A DNA stretch of 13,295 nt from Desulfobacterales bacterium (GTDB lineage: Bacteria; Desulfobacterota; DSM-4660; Desulfatiglandales; Desulfatiglandaceae): NCBI GenBank assembly GCA_021107495.1, contig JAIOSR010000282.1:1-13295 (forward strand). Reading direction: 5' to 3'. Of the stretch, positions 1-5,642 are shown piece after piece. Positions within the stretch are counted from its first letter, which is position 1. Every line of letters starts with the position of its first letter. A program made the position numbers and the translations under genes. The notes under the pieces are model-generated. The model was given only the letters and a program-made list of their open reading frames with translations. It did not search any database and had not been told where the DNA came from.

Positions 1-378
1 ACTCTTATAATATCCGTCCGTCCACCGGTTGGGAATGTATACCGGCGTGGCGACTGAGGAAGGTTGCAGGAAGTTACAATAATCATAGATTTCTTTATTG
101 ATGGCGTTCCACCAGGCCTTACCTGATAAATCGGCAGTCTCAAAATCATCCGGGAAATACGGCTGGCTGGGTAATTGGCCCCTTTCGCTTCTTGGTACAT
201 ATAGTTGAGTGTCTAAAACGATATCATAGTCGCCTCTATCCCTAAACTTTTCGATATCGCCGGCCAATTCAACTGGCAACCTGTTTACAGGGCTCAACAA
301 GATGCCATTGAATATTTCAAGGCCCTTTTCACCGACCAAATTTTCTGAGTGATGCCCCATCTGGAAATAGGCTGCCAT
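1..378 (-). CDS. Unrecognised protein, third gene of nuclease-kinase operon (partial, C-terminus off left edge)
   Basis: An open frame of 126 codons runs from an ATG at 376-378 to the left edge with no stop. I do not recognise the family. The visible N-terminal part starts MAAYFQMGHHSENL and contains a hydrophobic strand ending LLSPVNR (about residues 27-34), then DYDIVLDTQLYVPRS (about 51-65), an aromatic-rich stretch with PYFPDDF and a helix-like segment AWWNAINKEIYDYC. Strand-helix alternation would suit an alpha/beta barrel enzyme, but that is only an impression. No signal peptide or membrane segment is visible. The start is supported by a G-rich ribosome site (GGGGGGA) just upstream and by the TAATG stop-start overlap of one base with the kinase gene, which implies translational coupling. 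Its function should be linked to that of the kinase and nuclease encoded upstream. Confidence 0.75.
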   Translation of the reverse strand, partial: MAAYFQMGHHSENLVGEKGLEIFNGILLSPVNRLPVELAGDIEKFRDRGDYDIVLDTQLYVPRSERGQLPSQPYFPDDFETADLSGKAWWNAINKEIYDYCNFLQPSSVATPVYIPNRWTDGYYKS

Positions 379-1229
379 TATCCCCCCGATTCAAAAAGGT
401 CGCTAAAGGTAATGATTTTAGAATGTCTGCGAACGGGCCAGGGTTCCAGCATTTTTTGCATAAACTTTAGATCATGCTTGTCCGTGAAATCAATGAAGTC
501 TTGAGAACAGGTTTCATGATTGCCAACCGAAGAAACTGCTTCCGCTATTGACATCCCTTTTTGCTGGAAAGGGTGCTTGCCCGTTAAACAAAAACAGATG
601 GTTATCGCTAAACCAAACTGGTCTGTACGCCAGTCAATCAAATGTTTTTCGTTATTGAGTTGCTCAGGTGCCGCGTATAGTGGCGTGCATGGACCCTGTG
701 GAATCCAATCTTTGGTCAGGGACGATTTCGATATATTTCTTACCAGACCGAAATCTACAAATGCAGGTTCATTATTTGCCTTTCTGAACATAATATTGTC
801 AGGTTTTATATCCCTGTGAACCAGAGAAAACTTCCACATATGCTCAATGGCTAAAGCAAGGCATTTACCGATACGCTTGGCTTCGGTCATTTCCAGCGGT
901 TTGGTTTGGATCTTTTCTGAAAGGGTTCCGCCGTTAAAGTATTCCTCCATGGAATACAGGTAGGTGGTTCCAGCTATTGTTTCCTGGCCATGATCAATCA
1001 GCTTTCCGATATATTTCGAATTGCACATTTTCATGGCTTTGATTTCACGGTCAGTCCTGGCAAGGCTGCAATTATGCGGGTGCATAATTTTTAAAGCCAC
1101 CTGACCATAGAGGCCGCTATCGGCGAGAAAAGTCTCTTTGAAAGCTCCTGCCCCTTTAAAAGAAATCACTTTCAGCGAGTTCAAGTCAGCGATTTTACCA
1201 GCTATATCAGCTAATTTGCATTTACCCAT
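378..1229 (-). CDS. Hanks-type Ser/Thr protein kinase
   Basis: A 283-residue cytosolic protein that is essentially a bare eukaryotic-like kinase domain, predicted to transfer phosphate from ATP to Ser/Thr of a partner protein. All catalytic landmarks are present: Gly-rich loop GAGAFKETF (about 26-34), VALK lysine K47, helix-C glutamate E62, catalytic loop HRDIKPDN (138-145), DFG at 159-161, APE at 187-189, and the WRTDQFGLA helix that follows. There is no transmembrane segment, PASTA, forkhead-associated or other sensor domain, unlike the housekeeping PknB type (longer and membrane-anchored). Its start overlaps the end of the nuclease gene by 8 bp and its stop overlaps the next gene by 1 bp, so the three genes are one operon. 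Small soluble kinases coupled to nucleases are typical of phage-defence modules, so I infer a signalling role there; the substrate is unknown. The kinase assignment is secure, the defence role is inference. Confidence 0.93.
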   Translation of the reverse strand: MGKCKLADIAGKIADLNSLKVISFKGAGAFKETFLADSGLYGQVALKIMHPHNCSLARTDREIKAMKMCNSKYIGKLIDHGQETIAGTTYLYSMEEYFNGGTLSEKIQTKPLEMTEAKRIGKCLALAIEHMWKFSLVHRDIKPDNIMFRKANNEPAFVDFGLVRNISKSSLTKDWIPQGPCTPLYAAPEQLNNEKHLIDWRTDQFGLAITICFCLTGKHPFQQKGMSIAEAVSSVGNHETCSQDFIDFTDKHDLKFMQKMLEPWPVRRHSKIITFSDLFESGG

Positions 1230-1650
1230 ATGAATAATTCATCTTAATATGTTCAAAGGCATTCCTGGTTAACCAAGGTTGGAGGGGGGTTGTTTTTTTG
1301 GCTGGGATCTCTACATCAATACCGTTGTTTTTTATATAACATAGCCCGACTTTACGGCGCTTAAATTCAATTTCATGCTTCCTGGCATTCTCCGCCGTTT
1401 TTTCCGGAAGCACTACATAGGAATAATGGGCAAAAGCGGTATTTCGGTATGCCTGATTCAAGGCTTTTTTCCATTTCGTTAATTTTGCCTCAAAACAGAA
1501 CAGGCTGCCGTCATGTGATCTGCCGATTATGTCGGTCCGGCCACTTACAAAAAAGAATTCAAAAGCGAATCCTTCAATTGAAAACGGATTTTTCAGATCG
1601 CTGATGAGCTGCGTGAAATCTTCAACCAAGTTTTCTTCATACCGATACAT
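1222..1650 (-). CDS. Small PD-(D/E)XK nuclease-like protein
   Basis: A 142-residue protein, first gene of the operon. It has the layout of a PD-(D/E)XK nuclease core: an N-terminal helix with acidic residues (EENLVEDF, 5-12), GRTDIIG with the candidate catalytic Asp at 40, then FCFEAKL with Glu54 and Lys56 (D-x13-E-x-K), followed by a helix containing Q66 and AYRNTAFAHYSYVVL, a helix-strand arrangement common in this superfamily. Metal-dependent cleavage of DNA or RNA is therefore expected, but a non-catalytic or substrate-recognition role is possible. The frame is open a further 13 codons upstream (to 1689), but the ATG at 1650 is preferred because GGAGAAG lies a few bases before it and because the protein then begins at the first conserved-looking helix. 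It overlaps the kinase gene by 8 bp. No partner methyltransferase is adjacent, which argues against a simple restriction-modification pair. Confidence 0.75.
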   Translation of the reverse strand: MYRYEENLVEDFTQLISDLKNPFSIEGFAFEFFFVSGRTDIIGRSHDGSLFCFEAKLTKWKKALNQAYRNTAFAHYSYVVLPEKTAENARKHEIEFKRRKVGLCYIKNNGIDVEIPAKKTTPLQPWLTRNAFEHIKMNYSYG

Positions 1651-1680
1651 TTTCTTCTCCGATCCGGTTGTATGAAGTGA

Positions 1681-1735
1681 AGGAAGCATCCAGTGTATAC
1701 AATAAATCCATTATTTGCAATGGTTGGACTTTAAC
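1681..1735 (-). promoter_or_regulatory. Possible promoter/operator region of the nuclease-kinase operon
   Basis: Upstream of the nuclease start, the minus strand carries TTGCAA, a 15-bp gap and TATACA, a weak sigma70-like pair with a short spacer. The -35 side overlaps a small dyad, CCATTGCAAATAATGG, that could be an operator. The assignment rests only on position and partial consensus. Confidence 0.25.
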
Positions 1736-1820
1736 AGCAAACTGAATGTCGGCTGGATTGTTTACCATCGGTTTTGTCAATAGTGTAGATGCGACCCCCA
1801 TGTCCTTTTTTAGGAGGCCA

Positions 1821-1978
1821 ATCGCGGCGCTGACCTGCACCGGGAGCCGTGCGAGCAAGCGTAGCTTGTTCGCACGGCTTCAGGTGTCAGGTCCAGTGCC
1901 TTGTTCCGGCGCAAAGCGCCGGGGCAAGGCACTGGACATAGTCAGCGCCGCGATTCCCGGCGACGAAGTCGCCGGGAA
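1821..1978. repeat. Three-armed GC-rich palindromic element
   Basis: A 13-bp perfect inverted repeat (ATCGCGGCGCTGA at 1821-1833, complement at 1942-1954) encloses two long hairpins. Arm 1 spans 1832-1893: GACCTG-CACC pairs with 1883-1893 (one bulge), then a 16-bp stem with one G-T pair (1845-1860 with 1864-1879) and loop GTA. Arm 2 spans 1891-1937: CCAGTGCCTTG and CCGGCGC pair with their complements around loop AAA. A third hairpin follows directly at 1954-1978 (TTCCCGGCGAC, loop GAA). Closing the outer repeat gives a three-way junction followed by one more stem, all with 3-nt loops. It is far more GC-rich than its flanks. It could be a REP/BIME-like transposable palindrome, a structured RNA or a recombination site; no transposase is adjacent. 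Confidence 0.8.
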
Positions 1979-2058
1979 CCATTGATTCTATAGTTTCTTT
2001 GTAATCTTCAAAAAAATTATCTGATGCCTATAAAAAAAGAATATTTCATGGTTTTCCT

Positions 2059-2256
2059 AACTCGTGTCCATCCAGAAACAACCAATTTCTGGATGGAGCT
2101 TTCAGCGGTCAGCGATCAGCAATCAGCCAACAACTTGTTTTTAGTGTCCTTTGCTGAAAGCTGAGAGCTGATGGCTGATAGCGCGCCCTTCCTCCGCAGT
2201 AGCCTACTACGGAGTATGGAAATCCAAAAAAGCTAATTTATGGATGGGCACAAGTT
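2059..2256. repeat. TIR-bounded palindromic element (MITE-like)
   Basis: About 198 bp bounded by imperfect 20-bp inverted repeats (2059-2078 and 2237-2256, 17 of 20 positions agree; core CCATCCA). Nested inside are three further inverted repeats: TCCATCCAGAAA at 2067-2078 with its perfect complement at 2086-2097 (7-nt loop); a long dyad of the family AGCTTTCAGC...ATCAGCC (2098-2129) against GCTGAAAGCT...GGCTGATAGC (2153-2182); and CTCCGCAGTAG (2192-2202) with CTACTACGGAG (2204-2214). No open frame of note lies inside. The arrangement suggests a non-autonomous mobile element or nested insertions of small palindromic repeats. Confidence 0.6.
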
Positions 2257-2358
2257 AAAACCTACGCCACAGACAACAAAACCCCACCTCTCTTTTTTGA
2301 GAAATGGGGTTTTTGGTCGATCATTGATCATTTTCAAACCTTCTTGAGGTTGAAAGAA
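2254..2358. repeat. 105-bp direct repeat, copy 1 (left of ATPase unit)
   Basis: This 105-bp block recurs at 4256-4360 in the same orientation with only 5 substitutions and no gaps. The sequences diverge sharply on both sides of the shared block, so its edges (from GTTAAAACCTACG to GGTTGAAAGAA) are well defined. The two copies bracket about 1.9 kb containing the AAA+ ATPase gene and its iteron-like repeats. Confidence 0.9.
2278..2314. terminator. Terminator-like hairpin in direct repeat copy 1
   Basis: AAAACCCCA pairs with TGGGGTTTT, with an inner TCTC/GAGA pair around a T6 loop. The A-run before and T-run after the GC stem make it a plausible bidirectional rho-independent terminator. No gene ends immediately beside it on the plus strand; on the minus strand it lies about 400 bp beyond the ATPase stop. 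Confidence 0.45.
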
Positions 2359-2457
2359 AAAATCTAATAACCGGACATACAAATTTAGCCAAACTGTGGA
2401 AGATTACAACAGTGAATCGTGTGGGTCAAGTATAAAGAATGGTATGTGGATGCGCGG

Positions 2458-2495
2458 GCCCTTGAATTAGGACCATTTTGTCTCCATTCAAGGGC
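2458..2495. repeat. Inverted repeat / hairpin
   Basis: GCCCTTGAAT (2458-2467) is perfectly complementary to ATTCAAGGGC (2486-2495); the 18-nt loop contains a second small dyad (GGAC...GTC). There is no T-tract, so a terminator function is not indicated. It belongs to the cluster of palindromes between the two accessory genes. Confidence 0.6.
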
Positions 2496-2553
2496 TGATC
2501 CCGGTTCTTCAACGGGTCGTAGATCCCGTTTTACCGGAAGCCTTTCCCGTCAT

Positions 2554-2653
2554 CTTGTCACGTCATAGCCTTGGCGAAGACGGAAGCCTTAGCGAAGACG
2601 GAAGCTGAAAGCGACGGCGGACTTGTCACGCCGTAGTTCTTAACGAAGGCGGA
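2554..2653. repeat. Degenerate tandem palindromic repeats (CGTCATAGCCTTGGCGAAGACGGA family)
   Basis: Two related 31-32-bp units (2554-2584 and 2622-2653) share CTTGTCACG, a TAG, and CGAAG followed by a CGGA end. A partial copy lies between them at 2587-2604 (CCTTAGCGAAGACGGAAG). Each full unit is itself a small palindrome (CGTC...GACG or CGCC...GGCG). Such units behave like REP-type dispersed repeats; no coding potential is seen in this stretch. Confidence 0.6.
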
Positions 2654-2720
2654 TGTTGTGGGGAGGGGGAGTTAAAACCTCCGGCAACCCGATTCGAATC
2701 CTTTGCGTGTTACGATATCC

Positions 2721-3938
2721 TTACTGCTCCGCCAAGATCATGATTCCTTTCTGGGTCACTGAGAATACCTGCTTAACACCTTTTCGCCGAATGTCTCGCT
2801 TCACTAGCCGACGATCCTCCAAACGGGCCAGAACGTGCTGGAGGTTCGTTCTGCTGCCCACGATGCCCTTGAACTTGCTGTCGTTAACATGCGTGGGTGT
2901 GTTTTCGAGATGCTTTATGACCTTCAACTCGTCCTCGTCCATCTGTGAAGTCTCTGGGAAATGCTCAAAAAGTAGCTTCTTCACGAATGGGGCTGTGAGT
3001 GGTATCTTCGCCTCCTTCAATGACCCATATATGAGACTCGTCTCTGCGTATTGGAGCAGGAGTTTGAAGTTTCCCATTGAGAGAACATCGATTATGTGGC
3101 AGGATTTTTGGGATAGGGGGAATTGATAGCCACGGACGACCTTTCCCCGCTTCAATCTCAACCCAAGGAATTCCGGGATGTTTCCCTTGCCCTCCTCCCA
3201 CAATGAATCCAGAGGGTGATAGTGCCTGAATGTGGACCGAACGAGAGATCCGGTTTTCCGGTACGCATCGCTGAACTGATGCTGGAGGTCTCTGTTGGCC
3301 AAGAGGAGTACAGAGCCGCTAGGGAGCATCCCTTTGACTCGCTTGCATAGGTGTGTCAACGGCCCAGTCGTTTCACCATCGAAGAAATCCGATTCGTCGA
3401 GAAAGAGGACGATATGTTGCTTCTTCGAGCCCAGGTACTCTAGTGTCTCGCGAATGATCTCTCTGACCTCGATGTTCCTGACGGGCGCCATGGTTTCCTG
3501 GTAGAGTGAAGTCATTTCACCTCCAATCCCGCCAGGGGCGATGCCAGCCTTCAGGTTCCGCCCTGTGCTTTGGCTAGTAGTCGAAAGTAAGCGATCCCTT
3601 AAGTCCGTTGCTTTTCTCGCTGAATGCTTTTTGACGGCAAGAATGCATGCTTCCGCAATCTCCACATCCACGTCGATGAATCTCTGTGCGTTGGAGAGAT
3701 CCACGTATATGAAGCCTCCGACTTCCATGAAGAGATGATGAACGAGGGTTGTCTTGCCTACACCAGGGTTCCCTGTGATCAGCACAGCAACGGTGGAGTT
3801 CCCCTGAGTGATAGCCTTGATAGCCTGCTGCTCAGAATCTCGGCCTATGAAAAGCGATTGGTCTTCCCTCCGAGTTAGGGGGTCGGGCGACAGGCGTGGT
3901 TCAGCCTGCAGGTTGTAGTACTCCCACCAGTTAGCCAT
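2721..3938 (-). CDS. AAA+ ATPase with C-terminal winged helix (Orc1/Cdc6- or TniB-like layout)
   Basis: A 405-residue protein. The N-terminal part (WWEYYNLQAEPRLSPDPL, then FIGRDSEQQAI at about 30-40) is the usual lead-in of ORC/STAND-like ATPases. Walker A is GNPGVGKTT (56-64), Walker B is VLFLDESDFF (177-186, acidic pair D181/E182), and a sensor-1-like LLLANRD follows at about 211-217. The last 70 residues (335-405) read as a winged helix: DEDELKVIKHLENTP, then SRTNLQHVLARLEDRRLVKR and a basic wing ending VFSVTQKG. It probably binds DNA and uses ATP to remodel or recruit. The frame is open 43 codons further upstream, but that part is made of the iteron-like repeats; the ATG at 3938, with GGAGG about 10 bp upstream, is preferred. 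No transposase, nuclease or polymerase partner is adjacent. The exact family is uncertain. Confidence 0.85.
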   Translation of the reverse strand: MANWWEYYNLQAEPRLSPDPLTRREDQSLFIGRDSEQQAIKAITQGNSTVAVLITGNPGVGKTTLVHHLFMEVGGFIYVDLSNAQRFIDVDVEIAEACILAVKKHSARKATDLRDRLLSTTSQSTGRNLKAGIAPGGIGGEMTSLYQETMAPVRNIEVREIIRETLEYLGSKKQHIVLFLDESDFFDGETTGPLTHLCKRVKGMLPSGSVLLLANRDLQHQFSDAYRKTGSLVRSTFRHYHPLDSLWEEGKGNIPEFLGLRLKRGKVVRGYQFPLSQKSCHIIDVLSMGNFKLLLQYAETSLIYGSLKEAKIPLTAPFVKKLLFEHFPETSQMDEDELKVIKHLENTPTHVNDSKFKGIVGSRTNLQHVLARLEDRRLVKRDIRRKGVKQVFSVTQKGIMILAEQ

Positions 3939-4002
3939 CTCCAAATGCCTCCGTTTTAGGTGAGCGTGCCGATAAGTTACTGACTTGGCGCGTGTCAGAA
4001 CT

Positions 4003-4076
4003 TGCCACATCCTGCCACAACCTGCCACTTGAGTGAATGCTGAGGCAAAGCTGCCACATCCTGCCACAACCTGCCA
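4003..4076. promoter_or_regulatory. Iteron-like array: two clusters of 10-bp repeats upstream of the ATPase
   Basis: TGCCACATCC, TGCCACAACC and a partial TGCCA(C) stand head to tail at 4003-4028, and the same trio recurs at 4052-4076, exactly 49 bp on. Each unit is one helical turn and the clusters are nearly five turns apart, so all copies face the same side of the DNA. They lie 65-140 bp before the ATPase ATG. Such phasing is typical of operator or replication-initiator sites; the winged-helix protein encoded next to it is the obvious candidate ligand (inference). Confidence 0.65.
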
Positions 4077-4255
4077 TCATCATCCTCGGGCTCCTTGAGT
4101 CGAACTGCATAACTCCACAAATTGCATGTTTTGTAGAAAACCACATTATTCCCAAAGAACCCCATTAAAACATTACGGGGCCTTTTCTTCTCTCAATCCC
4201 AATCGTCTCAATTTATTTGAGATTACTTTTTGTAACCTTAAAAATAGGCATGTCA

Positions 4256-4360
4256 GTTAAAACCTACGTCATAGACAACAAAACCCCACCTCTCTTTTTT
4301 GAGAAACGGGGTCTTTGGTCGATCATTGAGCATTTTCAAACCTTCTTGAGGTTGAAAGAA
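4256..4360. repeat. 105-bp direct repeat, copy 2 (right of ATPase unit)
   Basis: Second copy of the block at 2254-2358, same orientation and length, 5 substitutions. It lies in the gap between the ATPase unit and the toxin-antitoxin operon. The rest of the gap (4361-4535) holds only a small dyad, AATGGGTA...TACCCATT, near 4440-4470. Confidence 0.9.
4280..4316. terminator. Terminator-like hairpin in direct repeat copy 2
   Basis: Same hairpin as in copy 1 (AAAACCCC against GGGGTCTTT, inner TCTC/GAGA with a T6 loop). On the minus strand it lies about 220 bp beyond the antitoxin stop and could terminate that operon; on that strand the distal tract is TTTTGTTG, a moderate U-tract. Confidence 0.4.
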
Positions 4361-4535
4361 GAGTGCGTCGTTCTGAAAATTTAGGCTGAGGAATTTTCTA
4401 AAAAAATCGTATACTTGTCAACCCTGAATTAATGGGTATGGAATGGGTAAAGTTTATACCCATTATTGGTACAGAATCCCAAATACGCGGCCTTTTGGAT
4501 CCTGAATTCATGGAATATCCAAGTCATATCATTTT

Positions 4536-4832
4536 CTATGATCTATGCGCTAAGGAACCATTCAAATATTTATGCACAATACTTGAAATAAGTGTTTGAT
4601 AAGGTATACCTTCTTCAATTGCCTTTATCTGGATTTGATGGTAATCCTTTTGAGAAAGACGAAGATTTATTCGTTTATCCTTTTTCAAAGTATTTCGAGC
4701 AGCTTCTATTGCTTTTTTTCTTTCCTGATCAAAATTTTTAACAGGCTGCCACTCATCACGTTCGATTGATTCCATCAGGTCTTTCTCTTCCTGATCGATT
4801 GGCTTAAATGCCTTTTTAGTGATTGTTTTCAT
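4536..4832 (-). CDS. Antitoxin, CopG/BrnA-like ribbon-helix-helix
   Basis: A 98-residue protein, second gene of a toxin-antitoxin pair. The acidic N-terminal half (QEEKDLMESIERDEWQPV) is what would wrap the toxin. The C-terminal half is a ribbon-helix-helix DNA-binding unit: strand RINLRLS (about 54-60) followed by two helices KDYHQIQIKAIEEG and YQTLISSIVHKYL. This order and the KKDKRINLRLS lead are characteristic of CopG-type antitoxins paired with BrnT-like toxins. Its ATG shares one base with the toxin stop (TAATG), and AAGGGGGAA upstream serves as ribosome site. It probably represses its own promoter together with the toxin. The toxin-first gene order matches brnTA. Confidence 0.88.
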   Translation of the reverse strand: MKTITKKAFKPIDQEEKDLMESIERDEWQPVKNFDQERKKAIEAARNTLKKDKRINLRLSQKDYHQIQIKAIEEGIPYQTLISSIVHKYLNGSLAHRS

Positions 4833-5101
4833 TATTCCCCCTTCAAACCGTACTTTTTTGTGTATTTACGGCTCGGAAAAGCTGTTTTTAAAAATATTTC
4901 ATCATTATTTTCCACGTACGGTACGACGATGGCATAGTTGTCAATTTCTAAAATATACATCTTTTGATTGGGATGCCCTGGATTTTCCTCGATTCCGATC
5001 ATTTGATCAGATTCAATTAAATAGGCAATTTCCTCAAAGGATATCCCGCGTTCTCGTTTTAATATTTCGTTTTTTTCAGGATTCCAATTCAAATATTTCA
5101 T
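4832..5101 (-). CDS. BrnT-like toxin (putative ribonuclease)
   Basis: An 89-residue basic/aromatic protein starting KYLNWNPEKNEILKRERGISFEEIAYLI, matching the BrnT pattern WxPxKN...(K/R)xxGISFEE; it ends with the usual IFLKTAFPSRKYTKKY strand and tail. BrnT-family toxins are small ribonucleases that stop translation until bound by their antitoxin. The His seen in many BrnT sequences (KHGVSF) is replaced here by ERG, as in a common divergent branch, so the catalytic mechanism should not be assumed identical. It is followed with a 1-bp overlap by the ribbon-helix-helix antitoxin. No Shine-Dalgarno is visible before the ATG, and the promoter lies so close that the message is probably leaderless. 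Confidence 0.85.
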   Translation of the reverse strand: MKYLNWNPEKNEILKRERGISFEEIAYLIESDQMIGIEENPGHPNQKMYILEIDNYAIVVPYVENNDEIFLKTAFPSRKYTKKYGLKGE

Positions 5102-5107
5102 GCCAAT

Positions 5108-5136
5108 AATATATGCTGATGTCTGCCTTTTGTCAA
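5108..5136 (-). promoter_or_regulatory. Promoter of the toxin-antitoxin operon (leaderless)
   Basis: On the minus strand TTGACA (5136-5131) is followed after exactly 17 bp by TATATT (5113-5108). The toxin ATG begins at 5101, seven bases beyond the -10 box, where transcription would be expected to start. This agrees with the absence of a ribosome-binding site. Confidence 0.7.
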
Positions 5137-5192
5137 CCTATTTTGGGCGGGTTAGGTTGGAAACAGAACGGGGCGGAGGGTAAGCCGTGAGA

Positions 5193-5218
5193 CCGTAGTC
5201 AAGCTTGCTTGGCTACGG
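5193..5218. repeat. Hairpin next to the acyl-CoA dehydrogenase remnant
   Basis: CCGTAGTCAAGC and GCTTGGCTACGG are complementary over 12 bp with one G-T pair and a TT loop. An outer GCCG/CGGC pair extends the dyad. It lies just before the point where recognisable acyl-CoA dehydrogenase sequence begins, so it may mark the breakpoint or an inserted palindromic repeat. Confidence 0.55.
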
Positions 5219-5236
5219 GATTGTCGGCTCCGACCG

Positions 5237-5419
5237 CTGGATATAAAAGGGGACCTGAGGCTTGCTTCAATCTGGACCGGAACCAACGAGATTATGTCCA
5301 TGATCATTGCCCACGAATGGTACAGGGAATATTTCAAGATGAAAGAAGCCGATATTACTCGTGATTTTGAGACTGATGCCCCTGGGGCCTTTGATCCGGA
5401 GGAGAAGATTTATGTATAG
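5237..5419 (+). pseudogene. Acyl-CoA dehydrogenase, C-terminal remnant
   Basis: In frame with the TAG at 5417-5419, the plus strand encodes about 60 residues containing GDLRLASIWTGTNEIM followed by SMIIAHEWYREYFKM and ending FETDAPGAFDPEEKIYV. The (R)LASIW-GTNEIM-MIIA signature is the last helix of acyl-CoA dehydrogenases, close to the FAD/substrate site, and enzymes of this family are about 380-600 residues long, so more than 85 percent of the gene is absent. Upstream the frame runs into a palindromic hairpin and non-homologous sequence, and no start codon with a ribosome site precedes it. It is best read as the stub of a fatty- or aromatic-acid degradation gene left by a deletion or insertion. 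The family assignment rests on the motif alone. Confidence 0.75.
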
Positions 5420-5642
5420 ATACTTGCCTATATGGCAACATATCTGAACAATTGTAAAAATAATTTTACCTGACAGGGCAAATTATTTAGATAATAATCC
5501 CTGCCCATGCAGAATATCATGGATAGGCTATTAGCCTTGAATTTGCCGTGGCAAGTCTTTCTTGAAGTGCTGTGGTCAGGGGAATCAGGTGTTTGAAATT
5601 CTAACAGAAAGGCTTTGGACACGCTGTTGAATGATTCCATCA
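5420..5642. other. Intergenic stretch without a supportable gene
   Basis: Downstream of dinB. It contains a modest dyad (GGGCA-AATTATT around 5479-5490 with AATAAT...TGCCC after it) and TTGCCGTGGCAA near 5541. A 71-codon minus-strand frame here has no family resemblance or ribosome site, so I do not call it a gene. Confidence 0.5.

Noticed and set aside
1637..1858. 73-codon minus-strand frame overlapping the nuclease start
   Set aside because: It starts inside the GC-rich palindrome, has no ribosome site and no family resemblance, and overlaps the probable promoter of the operon.
2660..2710. tRNA-like fragment: GGAG-TTAAAAC-CTCC resembles an anticodon arm and GATTCGAATCC a T-arm
   Set aside because: The T-stem does not pair (53-61 and inner positions mismatch), the anticodon would be AAA, and no acceptor stem, D-arm or CCA end can be built. 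At most it is a degenerate scrap of a tRNA, possibly an old attachment site.
3939..4067. 43-codon upstream extension of the ATPase frame
   Set aside because: The encoded stretch simply translates the iteron-like repeats; the ATG at 3938 has a GGAGG and precedes the conserved N-terminal motif.
4003..4076. CRISPR-like reading of the two repeat clusters
   Set aside because: Units are 10 bp and directly adjacent, there are only two clusters and no cas gene; this is an iteron-type array, not a CRISPR.
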